From positions 1,498-13,013 of the forward strand of contig PMUF01000414.1 of NCBI GenBank assembly GCA_003167015.1: a stretch of DNA of 11,516 nt. Direction: 5' to 3'. Position numbers and translations under genes: made by a program. Within the stretch, counting starts at the first letter, position 1; every line of letters starts with the position of its first letter. Of this stretch, positions 1 to 6,167 are shown piece by piece. Under the pieces are notes generated by a model. The model did no database searches, had not been told where the DNA came from, and saw only the letters and a list, made by a program, of their open reading frames with translations. This DNA comes from Chitinophagaceae bacterium. GTDB taxonomy: Bacteria; Bacteroidota; Bacteroidia; Chitinophagales; Chitinophagaceae.

Positions 1-122
1 GACGTAGGTTTCAGATCGTCTTTACTGAATCCCTTGCCCACCAAAAAATCCACCAGGGTGTCTTTCCCGATGTTGAATTCCTTGGCGGCGGCCATTAAGC
101 GTAATGTCTGTGTTTCTGCCAT
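1..122 (-). CDS. infB: Translation initiation factor IF-2, N-terminal fragment (runs off the window)
   Basis: Only the first 40 codons are present; the gene continues beyond base 1. The peptide starts MAETQTLRLMAAAKEFNIGK and continues with a small helical domain of the IF-2 N-terminal type (residues about 6-38, with DTLVDFLVGKGF). IF-2 is the GTPase that brings initiator tRNA to the 30S subunit; its GTPase core lies outside the window. The ATG at 120-122 begins 27 bases after the nusA stop, and the order rimP-nusA-infB is the classic bacterial operon order, which supports the call. No Shine-Dalgarno sequence is obvious in the spacer, as is usual in Bacteroidota. The call rests on the recognisable N-terminus plus the position, so it is strong despite the short piece. 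Confidence 0.93.
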   Translation of the reverse strand, partial: MAETQTLRLMAAAKEFNIGKDTLVDFLVGKGFSKDDLKPT

Positions 123-149
123 ATTTCTGTAAAAATAGCTATTTAGGCG

Positions 150-1397
150 TTAACCTTTTTCAAACTCTTCTTTCAATACTCTTCTGACGTCATCGATGGT
201 CTGTTTTTCCAGGTCTGTCCTTCTTTCCAGCTCGTCGGCGGTGAGGTCCAGCACACTGCGTGCAGTGTCGCAACCGATACGCTTGAGCTCGTCGATGACC
301 CAGGGTTCGATCTCGTCGGTAAATTCTTCGAGGTCGATATCGAATTCCTCCGGTTCGCCTTCGTTATCCCGGAATACGTCTATGGTATAACCAGTCAATT
401 CCTGCGCCAATTTGATATTCACCCCTTTACGCCCGATTGCCAGGGAAACCTGGTCGGGTTTGAGGTAGACATTGGCGTGGGACTTTTCATTGTCCAGTTC
501 CATATTGGTGATCTTGGACGGGGTCAGACTGCGCTGGATCAGCAGCTGGGTATTAGCGGTCCAGTTGATGACGTCGATATTCTCATTTTTCAGTTCCCTG
601 ACGATCCCGTGGATACGGCTTCCTTTCATCCCTACGCAGGCCCCGACAGGATCTATGCGGTCATCATAAGACTCTACTGCGACTTTGGCGCGTTCGCCGG
701 GTTCGCGGACGATCCTTTTGATGACGATCAGTCCGTCGAAGATCTCGGGAACTTCGATTTCCAGGAGCTTGGACAGGAAAAGGGGGCTGGTCCTGGACAG
801 GATGATGACGGGTGAATTATTTTTCAGTTCCACTTTTTTGACGACGGCCCGGATATTTTCGCCCTTCTTGAAATAATCCTGGGGGATCTGTTCGGATTTG
901 GGAAGGATCAGCTCGCTGCCTTCTTCGTCCAGCAACAGGATCTCTTTTTTCCACACCTGGTAAACTTCGGCGCTCACGATCTCCCCTACCCTTTCGCTGT
1001 ATTTCTTGACGAGTACGTTCTTTTTGAGGTCTCCGATACGGCTGGCCAGGGTCTGTTTGGCTGCGAGGATAGCACGGCGGCCGAAATCCAGAATCTCTAC
1101 TTCTTCATAGAGCTCTTCGCCGACTTCGTAATCGGGTTCGATTTTAACTGCGTCGGTGTAGGCAATCTCTGCCAGAGGGTCGTTGACTTCGCCATCGCCG
1201 ACGATAGTACGCCGGCGCATGATTTCAAGGTCACCTTTCTCTGCATTCACAATGACGTCAAAGTTTTCGTCGCTCCCGTATTTTTTGCGCAACAAAGTTT
1301 TGAACACGTCTTCTACTACTTTCATCATGGTAGGACGGTCGATATTCTCTGCTTCCTTAAAATCCTGGAAGGCTTCGATAAGATTGATACTGGCCAT
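150..1397 (-). CDS. nusA: Transcription termination/antitermination factor NusA
   Basis: A 415-residue NusA, close to the usual length for Bacteroidota. It binds RNA polymerase and nascent RNA and modulates pausing, termination and antitermination. The order of domains is visible: an RNA polymerase-binding N-terminal domain (about 1-130), an S1 RNA-binding domain (about 134-202), KH1 with the signature VGACVGMKGSRI (251-262), KH2 with LAIGRKGVNIKLAQ (319-332), then an acidic linker (342-365) and one helical repeat to the end. The motif SPLFLSKLLEIEVPEIFDG (204-222) between S1 and KH1 is typical of the family. The ATG at 1395-1397 gives the expected N-terminus (MASINLIEAF). It lies 20 bases after the rimP stop and 27 bases before infB, so the three genes should share one transcript. 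Confidence 0.98.
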   Translation of the reverse strand: MASINLIEAFQDFKEAENIDRPTMMKVVEDVFKTLLRKKYGSDENFDVIVNAEKGDLEIMRRRTIVGDGEVNDPLAEIAYTDAVKIEPDYEVGEELYEEVEILDFGRRAILAAKQTLASRIGDLKKNVLVKKYSERVGEIVSAEVYQVWKKEILLLDEEGSELILPKSEQIPQDYFKKGENIRAVVKKVELKNNSPVIILSRTSPLFLSKLLEIEVPEIFDGLIVIKRIVREPGERAKVAVESYDDRIDPVGACVGMKGSRIHGIVRELKNENIDVINWTANTQLLIQRSLTPSKITNMELDNEKSHANVYLKPDQVSLAIGRKGVNIKLAQELTGYTIDVFRDNEGEPEEFDIDLEEFTDEIEPWVIDELKRIGCDTARSVLDLTADELERRTDLEKQTIDDVRRVLKEEFEKG

Positions 1398-1417
1398 ACG
1401 CTAAATTTTTAATTCTC

Positions 1418-1885
1418 TTAAAAGACTACTTGAATTTTTGTTGTTTTTATGTTTTCGAATAAAAAAGTATGATTGATCACTTCTTTTTTCTTGTTCTTTC
1501 CCTTTGTCTCTTCGACAATAATGCCGTCTTCGCTGACTTCCAGCAGGCGGCCATCTATCCTGGATCCGTCCTGCAGGACGAGTTCTACTTGTCGCCCGAT
1601 GTTCTTTTTATATTGCCGGTGCAGTTTCAGCGGTTCGTCCAGGCCCGGGGAAGAGACTTCCAGGGAAAAATTGTCGGGGGGGACGAGACCCGATTCTTCC
1701 AGCTGCTTGTACAATGCCCTGTTGACCTGTACACATTTTTCGATCGAGATGCCCTGATCGCCGTCGATGAACACTTTTATATTATTCACGGGTTTGATCC
1801 GAACCTCCACCAGGAAATACTGTGGTTCGCCGGTTAAAATCGGCTGGATCAAACCTTCTATCGCCTTAATTGTTTCGCTGCTCAT
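1418..1885 (-). CDS. rimP: Ribosome maturation factor RimP
   Basis: A 155-residue RimP, needed for late maturation of the 30S ribosomal subunit. The N-terminal alpha/beta domain carries VFIDGDQGISIEKC (about 38-51) and ends in the family hallmark LEVSSPGLDEPL; the C-terminal SH3-like barrel follows (about 92-155). I chose the ATG at 1883-1885 (MSSETIKAIEGL). An in-frame ATG at 1970-1972 would add 29 residues, but that extension is rich in Arg, is unlike the family, spans a perfect hairpin and starts inside a well-formed promoter. The gene is first in the rimP-nusA-infB operon, with the nusA start 20 bases after its stop. The standard family length supports the short form. Confidence 0.96.
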   Translation of the reverse strand: MSSETIKAIEGLIQPILTGEPQYFLVEVRIKPVNNIKVFIDGDQGISIEKCVQVNRALYKQLEESGLVPPDNFSLEVSSPGLDEPLKLHRQYKKNIGRQVELVLQDGSRIDGRLLEVSEDGIIVEETKGKNKKKEVINHTFLFENIKTTKIQVVF

Positions 1886-1898
1886 CTGTCTGAATGAA

Positions 1899-1924
1899 AG
1901 AAGGGAACGAACCCGTTCCCTTCT
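1899..1924 (-). promoter_or_regulatory. Perfect hairpin in the rimP leader
   Basis: An 11-bp perfect inverted repeat (1899-1909 with 1914-1924) with a 4-base loop at 1910-1913, ending 13 bases before the rimP start codon. Read on the minus strand it lies downstream of the predicted promoter and so within a 5' untranslated leader of about 50 bases. It has no U-run after it on that strand, so it is not a standard terminator for rimP. On the plus strand it is followed by a T-rich stretch (about 1926-1938), which could stop antisense transcription coming toward the divergent gene. A role in autoregulation of the rimP-nusA-infB transcript or in mRNA stability is inference; the structure itself is seen directly. 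Confidence 0.6.
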
Positions 1925-1944
1925 GTTGTTTCTTTTTATCCCTG

Positions 1945-1977
1945 CAAATGTAGGATAATTTTTAGGTTCCAACCAAA
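1945..1977 (-). promoter_or_regulatory. Predicted promoter of the rimP-nusA-infB operon
   Basis: On the minus strand TTTG (1974-1977) is followed after 21 bases by TACATTTG (1945-1952). This matches the Bacteroidota primary-sigma consensus, with TTTG near -33 and TAnnTTTG near -7, in both motifs and spacing. Transcription should start near 1938-1940, leaving a leader of about 50 bases that contains the hairpin. The promoter also rules out the longer rimP start at 1972. Confidence 0.7.
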
Positions 1978-1983
1978 TGTGAG

Positions 1984-2018
1984 TTTGGGGTGCCCTGCCA
2001 TTTTTTGTAGTACTTTTA
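1984..2018 (+). promoter_or_regulatory. Possible promoter for the plus-strand membrane-protein gene
   Basis: TTTG at 1984-1987 and TACTTTTA at 2011-2018 (seven of eight positions of TAnnTTTG) are 23 bases apart, slightly longer than ideal. The predicted transcript would start about 8 bases before the ATG at 2033. The site is back to back with the rimP promoter. It is a weaker match than the rimP promoter and is offered only as a candidate. Confidence 0.33.
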
Positions 2019-2032
2019 AGAAAATAACGAGC

Positions 2033-2407
2033 ATGTCCCCCTCTCAGCCCGATAATTTAGGTGGTTTTATTGCAGAAAATAAAAAGCTCCTGAAGGAATA
2101 CCTGGAAACGCGGCTGGAAATCTACCGGTTGCAGAGTCTGCGGCTATTCGCCAAGTCGGCCGGTTATTTCGCCTGGATCCTGCTGTCGCTGTTCCTGGCC
2201 TTTCTTTTCCTGTTCTTTGGGGGGATGATGGTAGCTTTCTGGTTCTCCAACCGGCTGCACAGTTATGTCAAGGGATTTGGCATGGTAGCTCTGATCATCC
2301 TGGTGGTCTTTATCCTGATAGCCCTGTTCCGGAGGATTCTTTTTGTAGAGCCTGTCATTCAAAGCATTATACAAGGGTCCAAGGAGGAATCGGGCGACGA
2401 CAATTAA
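2033..2407 (+). CDS. Phage holin family / YqjE-like small membrane protein
   Basis: A 124-residue protein with a polar, amphipathic N-terminus (1-42, MSPSQPDNLGGFIAENKK...), two hydrophobic segments (about 44-71 and 81-104) and an acidic C-terminus. This layout matches the group annotated as 'phage holin family' or putative holin superfamily (YqjE/DUF1469-like). That group is chromosomal and widespread, and no lytic function is implied; the biochemical role is unknown. I chose the ATG at 2033 because the in-frame ATG at 1979 would place the start upstream of the candidate -33 element and add an unconvincing segment. It is the first of three plus-strand genes; the next starts 9 bases after its stop, so the two are probably co-transcribed. 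The fold assignment is fairly sure, the function is not. Confidence 0.8.
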   Translation: MSPSQPDNLGGFIAENKKLLKEYLETRLEIYRLQSLRLFAKSAGYFAWILLSLFLAFLFLFFGGMMVAFWFSNRLHSYVKGFGMVALIILVVFILIALFRRILFVEPVIQSIIQGSKEESGDDN

Positions 2408-2416
2408 AAAAAATAT

Positions 2417-2734
2417 ATGCCAAGACTTACTAAAGCCGCGCGAAGCATGCAGGCGTTGGATGCGGAGATCCGGCAGCTCCGGCAAAAAGCCCGGCAGCTG
2501 GAAGACCAGCTGGACGTGAATTTCAGTTATCTGCAGGAGCATTCCGGCTCGATGTTCGTCCGGTCGTTGCTGCCGAGGAGGATAGAGGGGGAAGCCCTGA
2601 CGGGGATCAAATTGCTGGATACATTTATGCAGAACGAGCGATTGCAGAAGATCCTGATCCGATTGGCGGACCGGCTGGCCGAGCGGCTTGGCGATGGCCT
2701 TAACTGGTTGGCCGGCAGGGTGTTCAGGAAATGA
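2417..2734 (+). CDS. Small coiled-coil protein of unknown function
   Basis: A 105-residue basic protein without a signal peptide or membrane helix. Residues about 10-40 (MQALDAEIRQLRQKARQLED and onward) have the heptad pattern of a coiled coil. A second amphipathic region (about 74-103, rich in Leu, Arg and Asp) could lie on a membrane surface or pair with a partner. I do not recognise a named family. It starts 9 bases after the holin-like gene, so the two proteins probably work together. In enterobacteria the YqjE-type membrane protein is likewise encoded next to small helical partners (YqjD, YqjK), but I see no sequence match that would make this an ortholog. That it is a real gene is supported by spacing and composition. 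Confidence 0.75.
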   Translation: MPRLTKAARSMQALDAEIRQLRQKARQLEDQLDVNFSYLQEHSGSMFVRSLLPRRIEGEALTGIKLLDTFMQNERLQKILIRLADRLAERLGDGLNWLAGRVFRK

Positions 2735-2813
2735 TTGATTGGTGACCGGGGGAGTTGGTCTTTAACAGCCTTTTATCAATCCTTTTCCTACCTTTACGGA
2801 TTATCTTATTGTT

Positions 2814-3164
2814 ATGTTGTCTTTATCAGAGATCATGTTCATGGCGATTGTGGTGTACCTGTTGTACAGGTTCATCGTCAATTTCCTGGTGCCAGTCATG
2901 AGGGCAACCCGGCAGGTCCGGGAACAGTTCAGGAATATGCACGATCAGGCTAACGGCGGCAGTGGTCCGTCGCACAATGGTGCGCCGCATGGGGGTGCGT
3001 CACGTGAGGGTTTCCGGCCGGGTCCAGGTTTCCGGCCGGGCGCGGGTTTTGGGACGGCTCAGGGTCAGGGCTCCGGTGCGGCCCCTCGTCCTGGTGCAAG
3101 TGAAAAGCGGTCTTCCACAAAACCTCCGGCAGAAGATTATATCGATTTCGAGGAGATTAAATAA
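2814..3164 (+). CDS. DUF4834 family membrane-anchored protein
   Basis: A 116-residue protein with one N-terminal membrane helix (about 7-29), a short basic helix (30-44), a long disordered tail rich in Gly, Pro, Arg and Ser (45-105) and the terminal motif EDYIDFEEIK. The N-terminal helix plus a conserved acidic/aromatic C-terminus is the pattern of DUF4834, a small Bacteroidota family of unknown function. The tail contains a tandem hexapeptide (GFRPGP then GFRPGA, residues 67-78) that is also a 14-base direct repeat in the DNA. It lies 79 bases after the coiled-coil gene with no terminator between them. TACCTTTA at 2789-2796 could be a weak -7 element, but no good -33 element accompanies it. 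The gene converges on the HAD gene across 35 bases with no clear terminator. Confidence 0.78.
   Translation: MLSLSEIMFMAIVVYLLYRFIVNFLVPVMRATRQVREQFRNMHDQANGGSGPSHNGAPHGGASREGFRPGPGFRPGAGFGTAQGQGSGAAPRPGASEKRSSTKPPAEDYIDFEEIK
3009..3040 (+). repeat. 14-bp direct repeat within the DUF4834 gene
   Basis: The 14-base unit GGTTTCCGGCCGGG occurs at 3009-3022 and again at 3027-3040, a period of 18 bases or six codons, so the reading frame is kept. It encodes GFRPG twice in the disordered tail. It looks like a small slippage-type duplication. Confidence 0.8.
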
Positions 3165-3199
3165 TTGGCACGTCGCTACTGGCGGGCGGGGCAGACAAT

Positions 3200-3814
3200 T
3201 TACCACTGAAAGTCCATCAGGCTGATGCCCGGGCTCAGGAAAAGTCCTCTCAATCCAGCCTTTTCAGCTCCTTCCACATTGACCTTAGCGTCATCTACAA
3301 ACAGGGTTTCCGCCCCATTCAATCCATTTTCTGCCAGGATATGCTGAAAGGATTCCCGATCGGGCTTTCTCATTCCGAGTAAGTGGGAATAATACGTCTT
3401 TTCAAAATGGTCATCCAATGACCCGTCGTCGAAGGTTGCCGACCAGATCCGCCGCAAGGCTGCGAGATGGAGGGCATTGGTATTACTGAACAAAAAAAGC
3501 CGGTAGCTTTTGCGGAGATTTTTGAGCAACTGGATGCGTTCGGGAGGAAAGTCGAGAAGCAGGGCATTCCAACTGTCTATAATGGCCTGATCCGGAACGT
3601 CGAGGCCCGTCAGTTGCCTGACCGAATCGATGAATTGCCGGTCGGTGATCCGGCCGACCTCATACTCTTTAAAAAAAGAGTCGGCAAATCCATGGCCGAA
3701 ATATTCCCCGAAATTTTTTACCCCGAGGGCGGTAAAGGCCTGTTCCGTCCGCCGGTTATCCAGGTTGAGTATCACACCTCCCAGGTCGAAGATGATGTTT
3801 TTCACGCCTTGCAT
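3200..3814 (-). CDS. HAD-superfamily phosphatase, YihX-like
   Basis: A 204-residue HAD subfamily IA hydrolase with the full motif set: motif I FDLGGV with nucleophile D10, motif II FSNTN with S110, motif III with K150 in LGMRKP, and motif IV VDD (D174, D175). The cap helices lie at about 18-85. The spacing and the strings SNTN, LGMRKP and DD...N.EGA closely resemble E. coli YihX, an alpha-D-glucose-1-phosphate phosphatase. As in YihX, the residue two positions after the nucleophile is Gly rather than the usual general-acid Asp. No signal peptide is present, so it acts in the cytoplasm. It begins 18 bases after the stop of the GH3 gene on the same strand and is probably its last operon partner. 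Removal of phosphate from a sugar phosphate is the expected reaction; the exact substrate is not known. Confidence 0.88.
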   Translation of the reverse strand: MQGVKNIIFDLGGVILNLDNRRTEQAFTALGVKNFGEYFGHGFADSFFKEYEVGRITDRQFIDSVRQLTGLDVPDQAIIDSWNALLLDFPPERIQLLKNLRKSYRLFLFSNTNALHLAALRRIWSATFDDGSLDDHFEKTYYSHLLGMRKPDRESFQHILAENGLNGAETLFVDDAKVNVEGAEKAGLRGLFLSPGISLMDFQW

Positions 3815-3832
3815 GTCACAAAAATAAGTTTT

Positions 3833-6130
3833 TTACCGGGCCCAATTTATTTTCGCCGGCAGGACATCTCTGGAATTTCCACCTACCATGATCACAAAAT
3901 CGCCGGGCTCCCAGTCATATTTTAATTCATTATTATAGAACTTCAGGTCCTGCGGGGTGATGTTAAAAGTCACTTGCCGGGATTCGCCCGCTTTGAGCGC
4001 TATTTTCTGAAACCCTTTCAATTCCTTTACCGGCCGGGTAATGCTGCCGACCAACTGGCGGGTATAGAGCTGTACGACTTCCCTGCCGTCCTTCGACCCA
4101 TCGTTCGTGACAGTGACGGTAACGGTCAGTTGCTGGTTTCCTTTCAGGGCGCTGTCGCTGAGCGTCAGGTCGCTGTAGGTGAAATGGGTATAGCTCAATC
4201 CATAGCCAAAGGGGTAGACGGGATCGTTGGACACGTCGAGATAGTTCGACCGGAATTTCTGGAACCAGGCGCCTTCCGGCAACGGACGGCCGGTGTTCAT
4301 ATGATTGTAATAGAGGGGTACCTGACCGACGTTCTGCGGCCACGTGGTTGTGAGCTTGCCTGATGGATTGGTGTCCCCGAATAACACGTCGGCAATCGCA
4401 TGACCGGCCTCGGTCCCACCGAACCAAACGTTTAGTATGGCCGGCACTTCATCGTTCTCCCATTTGATCGCCAGCGGGCGGCCGGTGAACAGGACCAGCA
4501 CCACGGGTTTGCCGGTCTTCAGCAGGGCCTTCAGGAGATCCTGCTGAACCTGAGGAATTTCAATATTGCTGCGGCTGCTGGACTCCCCGGTCATCTCAGC
4601 CGACTCGCCCAATGCGACGACGATGACGTCGGCCCCGGCGGCAACATTCAGCGCTTCGCTGATCATGTCCGCTGCGGGGCGCGGGTCTTGATGAAGGATC
4701 TTACCGAACATCTCCGCCCTTTGTTCGAACAGCGAGTCTGCATCGAGGTTAGAGCCCTGGCTATACATGATCTTGACGCCGTCGCCTGCTACATCCTTCA
4801 GCCCCTGCCAAAGGGAAACAGATTTTGACGGATCGGCGGCAACGCTCCAGGTGCCTGTCATGTTGACCTTGTTATCCGCGAGAGGGCCAATGAGAGCGAT
4901 GGTGCCGGCACGTTTCAGCGGCAGGACATTGCCCTGGTTTTTCAACAACACGAAACAGTCGGCGGCGATCTTCCTTGCCGCTGTCCGGTTGTCGGCGGTG
5001 AAGATCTCTGTGGCGGCCCGCCGTTCATCGCAATATTTATAGGGATTGGCAAAGAGCCCCAACTTGTATTTTGCTTCCAGCACCCGGCGGCATGCGGTAT
5101 CGATCTCCGCCTTCGTCACTTTCCCCTGCTGCAGGGATATCTTCAAAGTGGTGAGGAAACCTTCTCCCACCATATCCATGTCAATGCCCGCCCTGAGTGC
5201 CAGGGCAGAGACTGTCTGCAGGTCTCCCAAGCCATGTGCGACCATTTCGTTGATCCCGGTATAGTCGGTGACGTCGAAACCTTTGAAACCCCAACGAGTG
5301 CGGAGCACATCCGTCTGGAGGAATTTATTGGCTGTCGCGGGGATGCCATTGACATCGTTAAAGGAAGCCATAACACTGCCGACGCCGGCATCGACGGCAG
5401 CCCTATACGGCGGCAGGTATTCGTTGAACATCCGGCTATAGCTCATGTCCGTGGTGTTATAATCGCGGCCGGCTTCTGCGGCGCCATACAAAGCAAAGTG
5501 TTTGACGCAGGCCATGATATCGGTGTTGTCGGAAAGGTCCTGCTGGTAGCCTCTCACCATAGCTCTCGCGATCTGCGATCCCAGGTAGGGGTCTTCGCCG
5601 CTGCCTTCCGCGATCCGCCCCCATCGGGGATCACGGGCGATATCGACCATGGGAGAAAAGGCCCAGCAGATGCCGTCTGCGCCGGCTTCCGTTGCGGCAA
5701 TCCGCGCGCTGTGCCCGACTTCCTGCATATCCCAGCTGCAGCTGAGACCGAGGGGGATGGGGAATACCGTCTCATAACCATGGATGACATCCATGCCGAA
5801 GATCAGCGGAATCTTCAGCCGGCTTTTTTCGACGGCTATTTTCTGTACCTCCCTGATTTTTGCAACTGACTTGATATTGAAGAGGCCGCCGACTTTGCCT
5901 TCGGCGATCTTTTTGGCAATGTCGGAATTGCTGGCCTGGCCGGTGGTGAAGTCACTGGAGGTGGGGAGGTTGAGCTGACCGATCTTTTCGTCGAGCGTCA
6001 TTTTGGACATCAATGCTGATACATATTTGTCCATGGCTGCTTTAGCCGGCGGGTTCGTACGTGTTTGCGCGAGAATGGGTCTGGCTGAACCTGCAAAGAG
6101 GATCAAGGCAATGGTTAGAATGTGCTTCAT
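3833..6130 (-). CDS. GH3 beta-glucosidase, periplasmic (BglX-like)
   Basis: A 765-residue glycoside hydrolase family 3 enzyme with a signal peptide (MKHILTIALILFAGSARPIL, cut near AQ at 21-22). The (beta/alpha)8-type N-terminal domain (about 30-365) has DPRWGR (167-172), KHF (210-212) and the nucleophile D289 in FDVTDY. The alpha/beta sandwich domain (about 390-610) has ALGESAEMTGESSSR, where E516 aligns with the BglX acid/base Glu. A fibronectin III-like domain closes the protein (about 680-755, REVVQLYTRQ). It removes terminal glucose from beta-gluco-oligosaccharides in the periplasm. Because two GH144 genes lie directly upstream (37-base gap), sophorose and beta-1,2-gluco-oligosaccharides are the likely substrates; GH3 enzymes with that preference are known from Bacteroides PULs. 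Activity on other beta-glucosides cannot be excluded. Confidence 0.95.
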   Translation of the reverse strand: MKHILTIALILFAGSARPILAQTRTNPPAKAAMDKYVSALMSKMTLDEKIGQLNLPTSSDFTTGQASNSDIAKKIAEGKVGGLFNIKSVAKIREVQKIAVEKSRLKIPLIFGMDVIHGYETVFPIPLGLSCSWDMQEVGHSARIAATEAGADGICWAFSPMVDIARDPRWGRIAEGSGEDPYLGSQIARAMVRGYQQDLSDNTDIMACVKHFALYGAAEAGRDYNTTDMSYSRMFNEYLPPYRAAVDAGVGSVMASFNDVNGIPATANKFLQTDVLRTRWGFKGFDVTDYTGINEMVAHGLGDLQTVSALALRAGIDMDMVGEGFLTTLKISLQQGKVTKAEIDTACRRVLEAKYKLGLFANPYKYCDERRAATEIFTADNRTAARKIAADCFVLLKNQGNVLPLKRAGTIALIGPLADNKVNMTGTWSVAADPSKSVSLWQGLKDVAGDGVKIMYSQGSNLDADSLFEQRAEMFGKILHQDPRPAADMISEALNVAAGADVIVVALGESAEMTGESSSRSNIEIPQVQQDLLKALLKTGKPVVLVLFTGRPLAIKWENDEVPAILNVWFGGTEAGHAIADVLFGDTNPSGKLTTTWPQNVGQVPLYYNHMNTGRPLPEGAWFQKFRSNYLDVSNDPVYPFGYGLSYTHFTYSDLTLSDSALKGNQQLTVTVTVTNDGSKDGREVVQLYTRQLVGSITRPVKELKGFQKIALKAGESRQVTFNITPQDLKFYNNELKYDWEPGDFVIMVGGNSRDVLPAKINWAR

Positions 6131-6167
6131 AATACTGTAGACACTAATGATGATGAAATATACTCTA

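Noticed and set aside
1886..1972. N-terminal extension of rimP from an ATG at 1972
   Set aside because: It would start inside the TTTG-N21-TACATTTG promoter and translate through a perfect hairpin; the 155-residue form from 1885 matches the RimP family length.
1979..2032. Longer start of the holin-like gene at 1979
   Set aside because: The added 18 residues overlap the candidate promoter and are not typical of the family; ATG at 2033 gives a clean N-terminus.
2033..2407. Prophage remnant suggested by the 'holin' label
   Set aside because: No other phage gene, integrase or attachment site is present; this family is a common chromosomal membrane protein and the name is historical.
3467..3925. 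Plus-strand open frame spanning the HAD/GH3 junction
   Set aside because: Antisense to two clear genes and without recognisable domain content.
5234..5869. Long plus-strand open frame (about 211 codons) opposite the GH3 gene
   Set aside because: It lies fully antisense to a well-supported GH3 domain, shows no recognisable motif, and long antisense frames are common opposite GC-rich codon-biased genes.
6131..6167. Internal promoter before the GH3 gene (TATATTTC on the minus strand)
   Set aside because: One mismatch in the -7 motif and no TTG/TTTG element at a suitable distance; the short spacing fits co-transcription.
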